Origin: Paenibacillus rhizovicinus
Lineage (GTDB): Bacteria > Bacillota > Bacilli > Paenibacillales > Paenibacillaceae
DNA: 64,000 bases
Assembly (NCBI RefSeq): GCF_010365285.1
Contig: NZ_CP048286.1
Span: 434,001 to 498,000, forward strand
Direction of reading: 5' to 3'
Within the stretch, counting starts at the first letter, position 1; every line of letters begins with the position of its first letter. The notes beneath the pieces were generated by a model. It searched no databases. It saw only the letters and a program-made list of their open reading frames with translations, and was not told the DNA's origin. A program made the position numbers and the translations under genes. This document shows positions 32,307 to 40,883 of the stretch, in pieces.

Positions 32307-33004
32307 GATGGAATGACCTCGAATTTATATCCTACACCCCATACGGTAGCCAGGTTCCACCCAGTCCCCGTTCCTAATTTGCGGCGTACACGCTGTATGT
32401 ATAAATCCACGACGCGGTCCTCGCCCTCGTAATCCCATCCCCAGATTTGCGAGATCAGCTCTTCGCGCGAATATACTTTTCCAGCACGTTGAATCAAGAA
32501 GGCAAGCAATTCAAACTCGCGCCGGGTCATGTTGATCGGTTGCGCGTCTATGGCGACGGTAAGGGAATCCAATCGGATCGAAAGGTTTCCAATGTTTAAC
32601 GGGGTCATCCGGGTCGCAGGTACATCCGCCCGCTTCCATTCCGATCTCCGCAGCACGGCATCAATGCGAGCAAGCAATTCATTCGGATCAAAAGGTTTGA
32701 CCACATAGTCGTCCGCTCCTAGGCGAAGACCTTCGATGCGTTCATGGGTCTCGCTGCGAGCAGTCAACATGATGATGGGAATGAGCAGGTTCTCTTCCCT
32801 CAGTTGTCTGCAGACCGACCACCCATCCAGCTTGGGAAGCATCAGGTCGAGCACCGCCAAATCAAACTGCCTGGATTTGATTTTGTCTAATGCAGCTGAA
32901 CCATCATTGGCATCTTCTACTACGTAGCCGTTTTTGGTCAAATACAGCTTTGTTATTTTAATAATCGATGGATCATCGTCGACGATTAATATTCGCTTAT
33001 GAAT
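32300..33004 (-). CDS. OmpR-family response regulator with no ordinary start codon
   Basis: A receiver domain (RILIVDDDPSIIK; the phospho-Asp in LAVLDLMLPKLDGW; the conserved Lys in DDYVVKPFDPNELLARI) joined to a winged-helix DNA-binding domain (NMTRREFELLAFLIQRAGKV ... YSREELISQIWGWDYEG ... VVDLYIQRVRRKLG). From HKRILIV the frame runs upstream without ATG, GTG or TTG until it enters a VOC remnant with a TTG at 33235. An AAAGGAG site lies 9 nt before an ATT at 33002-33004, so a rare ATT start (relatives probably begin MHKRILIV) is likely, giving 234 residues. A fused 311-residue product is the alternative. It partners the adjacent kinase. Confidence 0.88.
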   Translation of the reverse strand: MHKRILIVDDDPSIIKITKLYLTKNGYVVEDANDGSAALDKIKSRQFDLAVLDLMLPKLDGWSVCRQLREENLLIPIIMLTARSETHERIEGLRLGADDYVVKPFDPNELLARIDAVLRRSEWKRADVPATRMTPLNIGNLSIRLDSLTVAIDAQPINMTRREFELLAFLIQRAGKVYSREELISQIWGWDYEGEDRVVDLYIQRVRRKLGTGTGWNLATVWGVGYKFEVIPSC

Positions 33005-33092
33005 GAGTGACGTCTCCTTTGTTTGGCGGATAGCTCCATTATAAGTGATTATGTTGATATACAAGAGAGGCGATTTCTGTTTATGCCATTCA

Positions 33093-33275
33093 AACAAGTT
33101 CACGCCTAAATCTTCCTCGCTGTCGACGATCGTCCAGCTGCTGCCGGGATAATGCCCGACTGTGCTCAACGCGTAGCCCGTCTCTTCCAGCTCCCCGATT
33201 ATCGCGTCGCGCCTATCACCGACCTGAAACCCCAAATGATGGACCCCATTGCCATGTTTGTCTAGAAACTCGCAT
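33093..33275 (-). pseudogene. C-terminal remnant of a VOC-family gene
   Basis: Encodes EFLDKHGNGVHHLGFQVGDR through YPGSSWTIVDSEEDLGVNL, nearly the same protein segment as the VOC gene at 23388-23840. The N-terminal half is absent, and the reading frame runs on without a stop into the downstream response regulator. It is a partial duplication or the debris of a second paralogue. A TTG at 33235 with no strong ribosome binding site could in principle start translation of a fusion. Confidence 0.8.
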
Positions 33276-33292
33276 TCGGGACCTTTTATTTT

Positions 33293-33317
33293 AACCGTTT
33301 TGTACCTTGAAACGGTT
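33293..33317. promoter_or_regulatory. Palindrome between the two-component operon and the phosphotransferase remnant
   Basis: Perfect 8-bp arms AACCGTTT/AAACGGTT around 9 bp. It lies upstream of the VOC remnant and response regulator on the minus strand and of the broken phosphotransferase on the plus strand. It may be an operator or a relic. Confidence 0.35.
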
Positions 33318-33416
33318 TTAAGTGATCCTGTACAGTCGTATCATGCTTTTAACTAGATTACTAATAGTGTGCCTTCAACGATATTTTATTTCCGACATTT
33401 ATAAGGATGGCTGTAT

Positions 33417-34084
33417 ATGAGCCAAGATGATACCGCTTTGCAAATCAACGAAATATTTGAAATCTTAAAAGCCCGGAATATTTTCCCGGATGTCGTAGCG
33501 TTTTATCAAAAGAACGACCGCATCACGGATTACTTATTAGATAACAAATACATGCTGGTTCATGGAAGGAGGGGCATCTTGAGTACATCGAGTTTTTGAG
33601 AATCGGCCTGGCTGAAATAAATATGGAGTTAGAAAGTAAAAACGCAGTTACGGCGGCATTTGATTACATCCATACTCATATTGACTCTTTGGATTATCAA
33701 ACGGGAGCTAAACGATTGCATAATGATTTACACCCTAAAAACATTATTATCAATGAAGGTCGCTTAGCCGGCATAATAGATTGGGAATGCTCGCAATTTG
33801 GAGAATCGGACTTTGAATTGAGTCATTGATTTCATTGGTACATCTATTCACCGATTCCTGGCAACAAGCTTGGATCGTTACTAAAATCTATCGTTGTAAA
33901 TCTACAAATTGCCTCGAGCGTACCCGATTTAGCCAAACGTCTAACCATCTATCAACGAGAACATGAGTGAAATCAGTTGATTTGGAATGGCAAGAAGCAA
34001 GAGGAAGAGCGAATACGAAGAATAAATGGATGGCTCGATGGCCAAATTAATGCTTTATTGGAAAACTGGCTGCCATTTGTCTAA
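33417..34084 (+). pseudogene. Aminoglycoside/choline-kinase-type phosphotransferase, degraded
   Basis: An AAGGATGG site and ATG open an N-terminal piece, but the frame is lost near 33575. The next frame gives GHLEYIEFLRIGLAEINMEL and the catalytic loop LHNDLHPKNIIINEG with IIDWECSQFGESDFELSH, which hits a stop at 33829. Further recognisable sequence (NLQIASSVPDLAKRLTIYQ, then a TGA, then a tail ending ALLENWLPFV) continues to 34084. A large part of the N-terminal lobe is deleted. The Brenner motif HNDLHPKN and the DxD-like IIDWE remain readable, so the family call is firm, but the gene is dead. Confidence 0.8.
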
Positions 34085-34102
34085 AGGAGGTGAGCGAGTA
34101 CG

Positions 34103-34318
34103 ATGCTTAATGAGTTCATCAATAAACAGGTCACTATCTTCTTTATTGGCGGCCAAAATGTATCAAAAGGAACGATTACCGAAATTGACGAGAAATTCGT
34201 CAAATACAAAACGCAAATGTACGAGCATATCATTCCTCTGACCGCGATACGTAACGTACAGCTGCAGGTCGGCGAACGTCCGAGGAACAAAGCCGTATAT
34301 TACGGCGGGTCCGCATAG
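34103..34318 (+). CDS. Small Sm-like beta-barrel protein
   Basis: A 71-residue protein with a perfect AAGGAGGTGA site. The pattern NKQVTIFFIGGQNVSKGTIT, then EIDEKFVKYKTQ and HIIPLTAIRNVQL, matches an Sm/LSm or DUF2642-type barrel: strand, glycine turn, bent strand, then a short strand ending in IPL..I..V. Many Bacillota encode such small barrels, often in spores; their ligands are unknown. It starts 18 bp after the dead phosphotransferase. A second Sm-like gene lies convergent at 34433-34663, and the pair share a bidirectional terminator. Confidence 0.75.
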   Translation: MLNEFINKQVTIFFIGGQNVSKGTITEIDEKFVKYKTQMYEHIIPLTAIRNVQLQVGERPRNKAVYYGGSA

Positions 34319-34370
34319 ATATTCAACTTGATTCATCGCGTGCTGTAGCCCATATTTCCCACAATCCAAG

Positions 34371-34403
34371 AAGAGGTTTGCCGGAATCTCCGACAAACCT
34401 CTT
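34371..34403. terminator. Bidirectional terminator
   Basis: A perfect 10-bp stem AAGAGGTTTG/CAAACCTCTT with further GGA/TCC pairing inside, between convergent small genes. Confidence 0.85.
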
Positions 34404-34432
34404 AACTTATCCGCTTCTTCCCTGCTTCCCCC

Positions 34433-34663
34433 TTATTCATCCATTGCCCAGCGATCGGTCAGTGACAGCAATACCGATACGTTCACCACGTTCTTGATCG
34501 GAACGTAGTCCACGCCTTGCTCATGCCGCATTTTCACGCGATTGTCCCCCGTCAAAGCTTCAACGGCCCCGGTCACATGACTGCCGTTCATCAGTGTGAG
34601 AACGACTCGGCTCTGCTTCTCGACTGCCTGCTTCAGTGTCCCCAAGACCTCTGCAATGTTCAT
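34433..34663 (-). CDS. Small Sm-like (Hfq-resembling) protein
   Basis: A 76-residue protein. After an N-terminal helix (NIAEVLGTLKQAVEKQ) comes SRVVLTLMNGSHVTGAVEAL, then RVKMRHEQGVDYVPIKNVVNVSVL, a plausible Sm1/Sm2 arrangement reminiscent of Hfq (hydrophobic strand, NG turn, G at the bend, a VPI..V..V final strand). It lacks the canonical Hfq YKHAI motif. The role is unknown; an RNA- or ligand-binding ring is possible. The upstream spacing contains GGAGGTATCG before the ATG, a good site. Confidence 0.72.
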   Translation of the reverse strand: MNIAEVLGTLKQAVEKQSRVVLTLMNGSHVTGAVEALTGDNRVKMRHEQGVDYVPIKNVVNVSVLLSLTDRWAMDE

Positions 34664-34954
34664 CGCATCGATACCTCCAATAAGAAGATGGCCATGAATT
34701 CGCTGCTATTCAACTGTCAATTCGTCACAACCCCCCACCAACCCTGCCGTCGGCGCCGTATTTTTCCATATTAAGCGCGCACTCGCCTTGAATTCGCAAT
34801 CTCCTTTACATCATTAACAACGAATTCGACAAAAGAATTGACGCCCCGCCTCCTGTGGTTCGACGTACTTTTTAGCCATAATCTTATAAAATGCAGTTAT
34901 TCCCAAATAATTCATGCATTACGATAAGCGCAAAAGGAGAATTCAAACTTTCAG

Positions 34955-35422
34955 ATGAAAAAAAAAGAATCCAATTCGCAGGCGATTTTCGAGGCACGCA
35001 TTTCGCGTATGGTGATCACAGGAACGAAGAAGCAAGCGATTGAAAAAGCAGCGTACGAGCTGAATAAGTCCAACCTCCCGCTCGATTGGTTAACCTTGTA
35101 TAACGAGCAAGGCGAATCGAACGAATTCCGAGTATGTCAGGTGGAGCTGCTGGAATGGCAGGATGCGGAATTCACGGATGCCTATCATCAATTCAAGGTG
35201 CACGGGCGAATGATCTTAACCATTAGTCCGCGGCAGGCTGCCTTCGAACATGGCGAACCTGAGCACGGTGTCTACCGGCTGCCACAGTCTTCTTTGTACG
35301 ATAAGCCCGTTATCGTGCTTTCGGAAGGCATGAATCATTACTTTCTGACGGTCTTGCAGCAGGAATTGAAATGGGATTCTCCGATGATTAAAGTTGTTAA
35401 TCCCTTAAGCAAGCTTGCATAA
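34955..35422 (+). CDS. Conserved-looking protein of unknown function
   Basis: A 155-residue soluble protein with no signal peptide or membrane segment. It opens with a Lys/Glu-rich stretch (KKKESNSQAIFEARIS) and continues with mixed helix/strand patterns (TKKQAIEKAAYELNKSNLPLDW, and HGRMILTISPRQAAF, and PVIVLSEGMNHYFL). I do not recognise the family. An AAAAGGAG site lies 14 nt before the ATG, rather far. A small gene follows 34 bp later on the same strand. The 290 bp before it (34664-34954) hold no gene that I can support. Confidence 0.6.
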   Translation: MKKKESNSQAIFEARISRMVITGTKKQAIEKAAYELNKSNLPLDWLTLYNEQGESNEFRVCQVELLEWQDAEFTDAYHQFKVHGRMILTISPRQAAFEHGEPEHGVYRLPQSSLYDKPVIVLSEGMNHYFLTVLQQELKWDSPMIKVVNPLSKLA

Positions 35423-35456
35423 AGGCGAAATCATAACGACTAGGGGAGTTGGAAGC

Positions 35457-35621
35457 ATGAGAACGATCTACGGAGATTACAGAGGATTTAAGGTTTTCCA
35501 GCAAACAAACAAATACTATGCGATTCATAACGATACGGATGTCGGCGAGCACGCGTTCGTGATTTGCCAAGGCCAACTGATCGAGGTCTTGAACACGATC
35601 GACGCTTATATGGATAAATAA
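35457..35621 (+). CDS. Small protein of 54 residues, unknown function
   Basis: Begins RTIYGDYRGFKVFQQTNKYY and ends VLNTIDAYMDK. The ATG at 35457 has an AGGGGAG site; an in-frame reading from 35415 would overlap the previous gene. The sequence reads as a small alpha/beta protein with no signal peptide or cysteines. It could be co-transcribed with the 155-residue gene upstream. Family not recognised. Confidence 0.6.
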   Translation: MRTIYGDYRGFKVFQQTNKYYAIHNDTDVGEHAFVICQGQLIEVLNTIDAYMDK

Positions 35622-35636
35622 TAGCGCAACACGCTT

Positions 35637-35678
35637 AAATAAAACGAAACGCAAAATAAATAAAACGAAACATAAAAT
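35637..35678. repeat. Two-copy 21-bp tandem repeat
   Basis: Two adjoining copies of AAATAAAACGAAACNNAAAAT (35637-35657, 35658-35678) differ at two or three bases. A/T-rich; lies between convergent genes, next to the terminator. Confidence 0.65.
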
Positions 35679-35722
35679 AAGCAACCCGCGCTCGGTTTCG
35701 CACCGGACACGGGTTGCTTATT
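35676..35722. terminator. Bidirectional terminator after cysI
   Basis: A perfect 13-bp stem AATAAGCAACCCG/CGGGTTGCTTATT with a 21-base loop region, 12 bp from the cysI stop. Confidence 0.85.
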
Positions 35723-35733
35723 CGTTATCCTAT

Positions 35734-37455
35734 TCAGTCATGGAAATCAAGGCCTGAATGAACTTCCTTCACGTATTCCGCACGGATGCAGAAATCTCCG
35801 AAATGCTCATTCTCCAGCCGTTCCTTCGCATAGCGGTTCAGAATCGGCCGCAGCTCGTTCAAGATTTCCGTTTCGCCGATATTCTCGCGATACAGCTTGT
35901 TCAGCCGGTTGCCGGTAAATCCGCCGCCCAAGTATAAGTTATACTTGCCCGGGGCTTTACCGATGAAGGAGATTTCAGCGAGTGCCGGGCGGGCACAGCC
36001 GTTCGGACAGCCGGTCATCCGGATGACGATCTCGTTGTCCCGCAGACCCGCCTCATCCAAGATCAAATCCAGTTTATCGATCAACGTCGGCATATAACGC
36101 TCGGACTCCGCCATCGCCAGGCCGCAGGTCGGCAAGGCCACGCAGGCCATGGAATTTCTCCGCAGCGCAGAGAAGGCAGCCCCGTCCGTAAGTCCGTACG
36201 TCTGAATGAGCTGATCGATCTTCTTCTTCTTCTGGCTGCTGACGTTCCCGATGATCAGATTCTGGTTAGGCGTAAGCCTGAAATCCCCGGTGTGGATCTT
36301 GGCGATTTCCCGAAGTCCTGTCAGGAGCTGGCAGTCGTTGTCATCCTTCACGCGGCCGTTCTGGATAAATAACGTATAGTGCCAATGGTTGTTGCTTCCT
36401 TTCACCCAGCCATAGCGGTCGCCGTTATGGTCGAAGTGATAGGAACGGGCTTCTTGCAGTTCCCAGCCCAAGCGCTGCTGAAGCTCGTTAATGAACCATT
36501 CGATACCGCGATCGTCAATCGTGTATTTGAATCGCGCGTGCTTGCGTACCGCCCGATCACCGTAATCCCGTTGGATCATGACCGTTTTCTCCGCCAAGTC
36601 GACCATTTGCTCCGGCGTGATGAATCCGATCGTCCGCGCTACTTGCGGATAGGTTTTGTTATCGCCATGCGACATGCCCATTCCGCCGCCAACCGCCACG
36701 TTAAATCCGAGCAGACGCCCGTTCTCGTGAATCGCTATGAATCCGAGATCTTGCGAGAAGACATCGACTTCATTGGCCGGAGGAACGGCGATGCCGATTT
36801 TGAATTTGCGCGGCAGGTACACGGGACCGTAAATCGGCTCTTGCTCCACTCCGTCCCTGCTGTCGATGACCTTCTCTTCGTTCAGCCAGAGCTCGTGATA
36901 AGCCCGGGTATGCGGATCGAGATGATGGCTGACCTTCTGCGCCCATTCATAGACCTGTTCGTGCACGGCCGACTGATAGGGATTCGGGTTGCACATGACG
37001 TTACGATTCACGTCGCCGCATGCGGCAAGCGTGCTGAGCAGCTCTTCGTTGACTTCCTGGATCAGCTGCTTCATATTCCATTTAATGACCCCGTGCAGCT
37101 GGAAAGATTGCCGCGTCGTCAGACGGATCGTGTCATTGGCATACTTCTGCGCGATCCGGTCCATCATAAGCCATTGTTCCGGCGATACGAGACCACCGGC
37201 GGCGCGTACGCGCACCATGAACTGAAAAGCCGGCTCGAGCTTCTGCTTGCTTCGTTCATTGCGAACATCGCGATCGTCCTGCATATAGCTGCCGTGGAAT
37301 TTCATCAGCCGGTTATCGTCTTCCGAGATCGAGCCGGTAATCTGATCCTTCAGCGTTTCCTCGAGCGTTCCCCGCAAATAATCGCTTCTGCGCTTAATAT
37401 CTTCGACATCGCTGTGCGGCGCGCTGTTCTGCGATAACAAATGATTGTCAGACAT
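35734..37455 (-). CDS. cysI: Assimilatory sulfite reductase (NADPH), hemoprotein beta subunit
   Basis: A 573-residue subunit that reduces sulfite to sulfide on a siroheme coupled to a [4Fe-4S] cluster. The cluster cysteines are C438, C444 (CVALPTC) and C483, C487 (CPNGC). The duplicated ferredoxin-like and siroheme-binding halves are complete; [11 protein letters not shown] and [11 protein letters not shown] are typical siroheme-contact regions. Length is normal. It follows the flavoprotein gene by 38 bp with a GGGGAGG site, so CysJ and CysI are made together. The product sulfide feeds cysteine synthesis. Confidence 0.95.
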   Translation of the reverse strand: MSDNHLLSQNSAPHSDVEDIKRRSDYLRGTLEETLKDQITGSISEDDNRLMKFHGSYMQDDRDVRNERSKQKLEPAFQFMVRVRAAGGLVSPEQWLMMDRIAQKYANDTIRLTTRQSFQLHGVIKWNMKQLIQEVNEELLSTLAACGDVNRNVMCNPNPYQSAVHEQVYEWAQKVSHHLDPHTRAYHELWLNEEKVIDSRDGVEQEPIYGPVYLPRKFKIGIAVPPANEVDVFSQDLGFIAIHENGRLLGFNVAVGGGMGMSHGDNKTYPQVARTIGFITPEQMVDLAEKTVMIQRDYGDRAVRKHARFKYTIDDRGIEWFINELQQRLGWELQEARSYHFDHNGDRYGWVKGSNNHWHYTLFIQNGRVKDDNDCQLLTGLREIAKIHTGDFRLTPNQNLIIGNVSSQKKKKIDQLIQTYGLTDGAAFSALRRNSMACVALPTCGLAMAESERYMPTLIDKLDLILDEAGLRDNEIVIRMTGCPNGCARPALAEISFIGKAPGKYNLYLGGGFTGNRLNKLYRENIGETEILNELRPILNRYAKERLENEHFGDFCIRAEYVKEVHSGLDFHD

Positions 37456-37493
37456 GACGTTTGCCTCCCCTTGTCCTTCTATACCTCAGCGAC

Positions 37494-39326
37494 TCAATAA
37501 ACATCCCGTTGATAACGCTTCTCCTGCTGCATCCTCGCCAGGTACGCCGCTGCTTCTTCATCGCCGAAGCCGCCTTCAGCCTTCACGATCGAAAGTAACG
37601 CGGCGTGGACATCATGCGCCATCTTCTTCTCGTCTCCGCAGACGTAGACGGCAGCCCCTGCTTCCAGCCAGCCGAACAATTCTTTGCTCTTCTCCAGCAT
37701 CCGGTGCTGCACGTATACCTTACGGTCCGTATCCCGCGAGAAGGCAACGTCCATGCGCGTCAGCACGCCTTCTTTCAACCACCGCTGCCATTCGATTTGA
37801 TAGAGAAAATCGGACGAGAAATGCCGATCGCCATAGAAAAGCCACGTCTTACCGGTCGCCCCAAGCTCTTCGCGTTCGCCGAGGAAAGCGCGGAACGGCG
37901 CGACTCCGGTACCCGGTCCGATCATGATGATCGGCGTATCGGGATTGGACGGAAGCTTGAAATTCGGATTCTCCTGCACGAACACCGGCACGGTCTGACC
38001 CGATTCTAGCCGTTCGGAAACGAATGTCGAGCATACGCCGTAGCGGACCCTTCCGTACGATTCGTATTTCACGTTCCGGATCGTGAGATGCACTTCCTCC
38101 GGGAAGGCCTTCATGCTGCTCGCGATCGAATACAGCCGCGGCGGCATCTTCCGAAGAAGCGGTATGAACGTATCCGCCGAGACGCCTTTCCAATCATACG
38201 CCTGCGCCAGGTCGAGCAGGTCCCGCCCTTTCATATAGGCTCGAATCTCCTGCTCGTCGCTTGACAGGAGGAAATCATGCAATCCGTTGCCGGGTTCAAG
38301 CAAGGCCAGCTTCTCGAGCAATGGTTTCGTCAGCACCGTAATCTCGCAATGACTTGTCAGCGCCTCCTTCAAGGGACGCTCCTCCGTGCTCTTAGGGAGA
38401 AATACGAGTTCGTCCGGCTGCCAGCCCATCGCTTCGATCAATTCGTCGACAAGCCGCGGATGATTCTGCGGGTAGATGCCGAGGCTGTCGCCGGGCTCGT
38501 AATTCAAACCGCTATTCTCGAGCGCAAGCTCGAGGTGCCGGGTCTCTTGCTCCGATCCGCGTCCGTTCAAATTCAAGTTCTCGAGCACGTCCGCTTGAAA
38601 CGGATTCGATCTGGAATAGACCGACGTTTGCTCCTCCAGTGCCGCCGCCGAGACATCGAGCGTTTTGGACGTCTGCGCAGCTGCCTGAGCTTGCCCGAAA
38701 TAAGCAAGCACGTCTTTAAACCAAGCAACGGCCGGCTCTTCGAAATCCACGTCGCAATCGACGCGCGGAGCAAGCCGCTTGCCGCCGAGCTCTTCCAGGC
38801 GCTGATCGAAGTCCTGGCCGGTCTTGCAGAACAGTTCATAGGAGGTGTCGCCTAAGGCCAGCACCGAGAACGGCATGCCTTCAAGCTGAGGCGCCCGCTT
38901 GCTGTGGAGGAATTCATAGAACGAAATCGCATTGTCCGGCGGATCCCCTTCGCCGTGCGTGCTGACGATGATCAATAAATGTTGAATCTTCTTCAACGTG
39001 TTCGGTTTGAAATCGATCATCGCGGACGTCGTAACCTGCACGCCCTGTTCCTGCAGTTTGCCGGACAGCTTCTTCGCGAGCTTCTGGCTGTTCCCGGTCT
39101 GCGAACCGAAGAGCACCGTTACTTCTTGGGGAGCCGCCGGAGCTATGGCGATCGGCGCCGGTTGTCCTGCGCCTTGCGGTGCGGCTGCCGCCGCGATTCC
39201 CGCGGCCGGGAGCGCGGCCAGATAACCGCTCAGCCAGATTTTCTGCCCCTCCGTCAGCGAGGGCAGCAATAGATTCAGTAATTCCACTTGCTCTTGTTGG
39301 AACGGACTATTCGTAACTTGCAGCAT
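37494..39326 (-). CDS. cysJ: Assimilatory sulfite reductase (NADPH), flavoprotein alpha subunit
   Basis: A 610-residue diflavin reductase. An FMN-binding flavodoxin domain (VTVLFGSQTGNSQKLAKKL near residue 70, STHGEGDPPDNA) is followed by an FAD-binding domain with RLYSIASS and YGVCSTFV, and an NADPH domain with GPGTGVAPFRAFL and YVCGDEKKMAHDVH. The C terminus ends RYQRDVY with the aromatic residue that stacks on FAD. It moves electrons from NADPH to CysI. First gene of the operon; a good sigma-A-type promoter lies ~75 bp upstream. Confidence 0.95.
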   Translation of the reverse strand: MLQVTNSPFQQEQVELLNLLLPSLTEGQKIWLSGYLAALPAAGIAAAAAPQGAGQPAPIAIAPAAPQEVTVLFGSQTGNSQKLAKKLSGKLQEQGVQVTTSAMIDFKPNTLKKIQHLLIIVSTHGEGDPPDNAISFYEFLHSKRAPQLEGMPFSVLALGDTSYELFCKTGQDFDQRLEELGGKRLAPRVDCDVDFEEPAVAWFKDVLAYFGQAQAAAQTSKTLDVSAAALEEQTSVYSRSNPFQADVLENLNLNGRGSEQETRHLELALENSGLNYEPGDSLGIYPQNHPRLVDELIEAMGWQPDELVFLPKSTEERPLKEALTSHCEITVLTKPLLEKLALLEPGNGLHDFLLSSDEQEIRAYMKGRDLLDLAQAYDWKGVSADTFIPLLRKMPPRLYSIASSMKAFPEEVHLTIRNVKYESYGRVRYGVCSTFVSERLESGQTVPVFVQENPNFKLPSNPDTPIIMIGPGTGVAPFRAFLGEREELGATGKTWLFYGDRHFSSDFLYQIEWQRWLKEGVLTRMDVAFSRDTDRKVYVQHRMLEKSKELFGWLEAGAAVYVCGDEKKMAHDVHAALLSIVKAEGGFGDEEAAAYLARMQQEKRYQRDVY

Positions 39327-39628
39327 TCATCCTACACCCCTCGTTCGCTTAGCCTAAGTGCTTTGCCGTATATATGAAAACGGTTGCTAAATATAACTAC
39401 ATTAAACGTATCATGCAATGCCAAGTCAAACAAGACAGATGATTTTATAACATCTATAAGTTCTTGCAATAAAGCGAGGAAAAGCGAGGTAAACCACGAA
39501 AAAACGCAATAATACGCAGCAAATTACAGTGAGAAAGTCCTATCCAACAGTCCTGCCGTGAGGAAATCCAGCCATGCCGAAGGGCAGTTGCCCGGCAGCT
39601 TGGTTGTCCAGCTATGAAATCGATACAA
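39327..39628 (-). promoter_or_regulatory. cysJ promoter region and gene-free gap
   Basis: About 300 bp without a supportable gene. On the minus strand TTGACT (39424-39429) and TTTAAT (39401-39406) are separated by 17 bp, a good sigma-A-type promoter for cysJI. A short hairpin GGGCA-GT-TGCCC lies near 39584. No riboswitch-like structure was recognised. Confidence 0.55.
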
Positions 39629-39655
39629 TAAAAAAAAGCCTGATTGCTCAGGCTT
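39629..39655 (-). terminator. Terminator overlapping the stop codon of the last amidohydrolase gene
   Basis: On the minus strand AAGCCTGA/TCAGGCTT form a perfect 8-bp stem followed by eight T residues. The stop codon (39648-39650) is inside the stem. Confidence 0.9.
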
Positions 39656-40883
39656 GCACAGTGTTCAACGATCCGGATACGATCGCGCCTTGGAATAAAA
39701 CCGCCTCGCGCTTCGCCCTTCGAGCCACTGCTTCCGAGGAGCAGCTGGCTTGTACGAAGACTGCGTCGGCTGCATCGCCAACCGCCGGCCACGTCCGTTG
39801 GCCTTTGGCATCAAGCGGTAGTACGCCTCCAGTAATGAAACCGAGCGACTCGGCTAGCGAACGTTCGTCGACGTTTCGGTACAGCTCGGCGAGACGCCCT
39901 GCTTTCTCCAAGCAATCCCCGGTACCGAACGGCGACCAATGATCGGTTATGCTGTCGTTGCCTAGTTCGACATTGACCCCTTTCGCTTTCAGCATTGGGA
40001 TCGGCATGATCATGTTGCCGATCGGTACGGTCGAAGTGACGGATATGCCTAATTCGGCAAAACGCTCCGCCAATTCCGCAGCGGCTTCCATCGCGCCCGC
40101 GAAGCCGAACGCGTGGCTGACCGTCACCCGTCCTTGCCAGCCTGCTTGCGCCGTAAGGTCGGCTAGCCGGTGCATCGTCGTCAACCCGGAGTCTCCTCGG
40201 TCGTGAATATGGATGTCGACGCCTGCATTCGCTTGGACGGCGATGTCCATGATCGTCTGCAGCGACTTCTCGACATCCGCATCCACGGATGCCGGGTCAA
40301 CTCCGCCGACATGGGTAGCCCCATGGCTCATCGCTTTCCGGACAAGCTCGATCGAGTTGGAGCGAAGCAATCCGTGCTGGGGAAAGGCAACGACCTCATA
40401 GGACATTTTTCCAGCAAAGGTCTGGAATGCCTGCATAGTGGCCTCCAAATTTTTCAAGCCGACGACCGGGTCGATGTTGCAGTGCGTCCGGACATGCGTG
40501 GAGCCGTGCCCCAGCAGCATGCCGAGCATATTCTCCGCCCGCTGCTGAGCCGTTGGCAGCAGCTTCGGCAGCAATTCGCGTTCTTCTTCGAAGCGTTCGA
40601 ATATGCTGGATACCGGCCGCACGGCTCTCCAAGGCCCGCTGTAAAAGGTTTTGTCGATATGAATGTGCATTTCCTTGAACGCGGGCAGCATGAGAAGTCC
40701 AGCTGCATCCTGACGGGGAAGGCCATCGTTCGGCCAATTGCCGGCAGACGCGATCGCCGCGATTTTCCCATCCTCTATCCGAAGATGACAGAGCTCTGTT
40801 TCGGTTCCGATTATCGTGTCTTCTTCATAGCCGTAGCCGCTTTCCAGACGAACGTTGACCAGCCAATATGCCGAATTATTCAT
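39648..40883 (-). CDS. CodA-like amidohydrolase (second of a pair)
   Basis: A 411-residue metal-dependent deaminase of the cytosine deaminase/N-isopropylammelide-type group. It has the metal-binding EMHIHIDKT (HxH), a long FERFEEERELLPKLL segment, a DIHIHDRGDSG motif with further metal/catalytic residues, a SHAFGF histidine, and the late aspartate in LGNDSITDHWSPFGTGD. The start at 40883 has GAGAGGG upstream and overlaps the paralogue's stop by 8 bp. The substrate may be cytosine or another ring-amine heterocycle. The twin genes are probably controlled by the divergent LysR protein. Confidence 0.85.
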   Translation of the reverse strand: MNNSAYWLVNVRLESGYGYEEDTIIGTETELCHLRIEDGKIAAIASAGNWPNDGLPRQDAAGLLMLPAFKEMHIHIDKTFYSGPWRAVRPVSSIFERFEEERELLPKLLPTAQQRAENMLGMLLGHGSTHVRTHCNIDPVVGLKNLEATMQAFQTFAGKMSYEVVAFPQHGLLRSNSIELVRKAMSHGATHVGGVDPASVDADVEKSLQTIMDIAVQANAGVDIHIHDRGDSGLTTMHRLADLTAQAGWQGRVTVSHAFGFAGAMEAAAELAERFAELGISVTSTVPIGNMIMPIPMLKAKGVNVELGNDSITDHWSPFGTGDCLEKAGRLAELYRNVDERSLAESLGFITGGVLPLDAKGQRTWPAVGDAADAVFVQASCSSEAVARRAKREAVLFQGAIVSGSLNTVQA

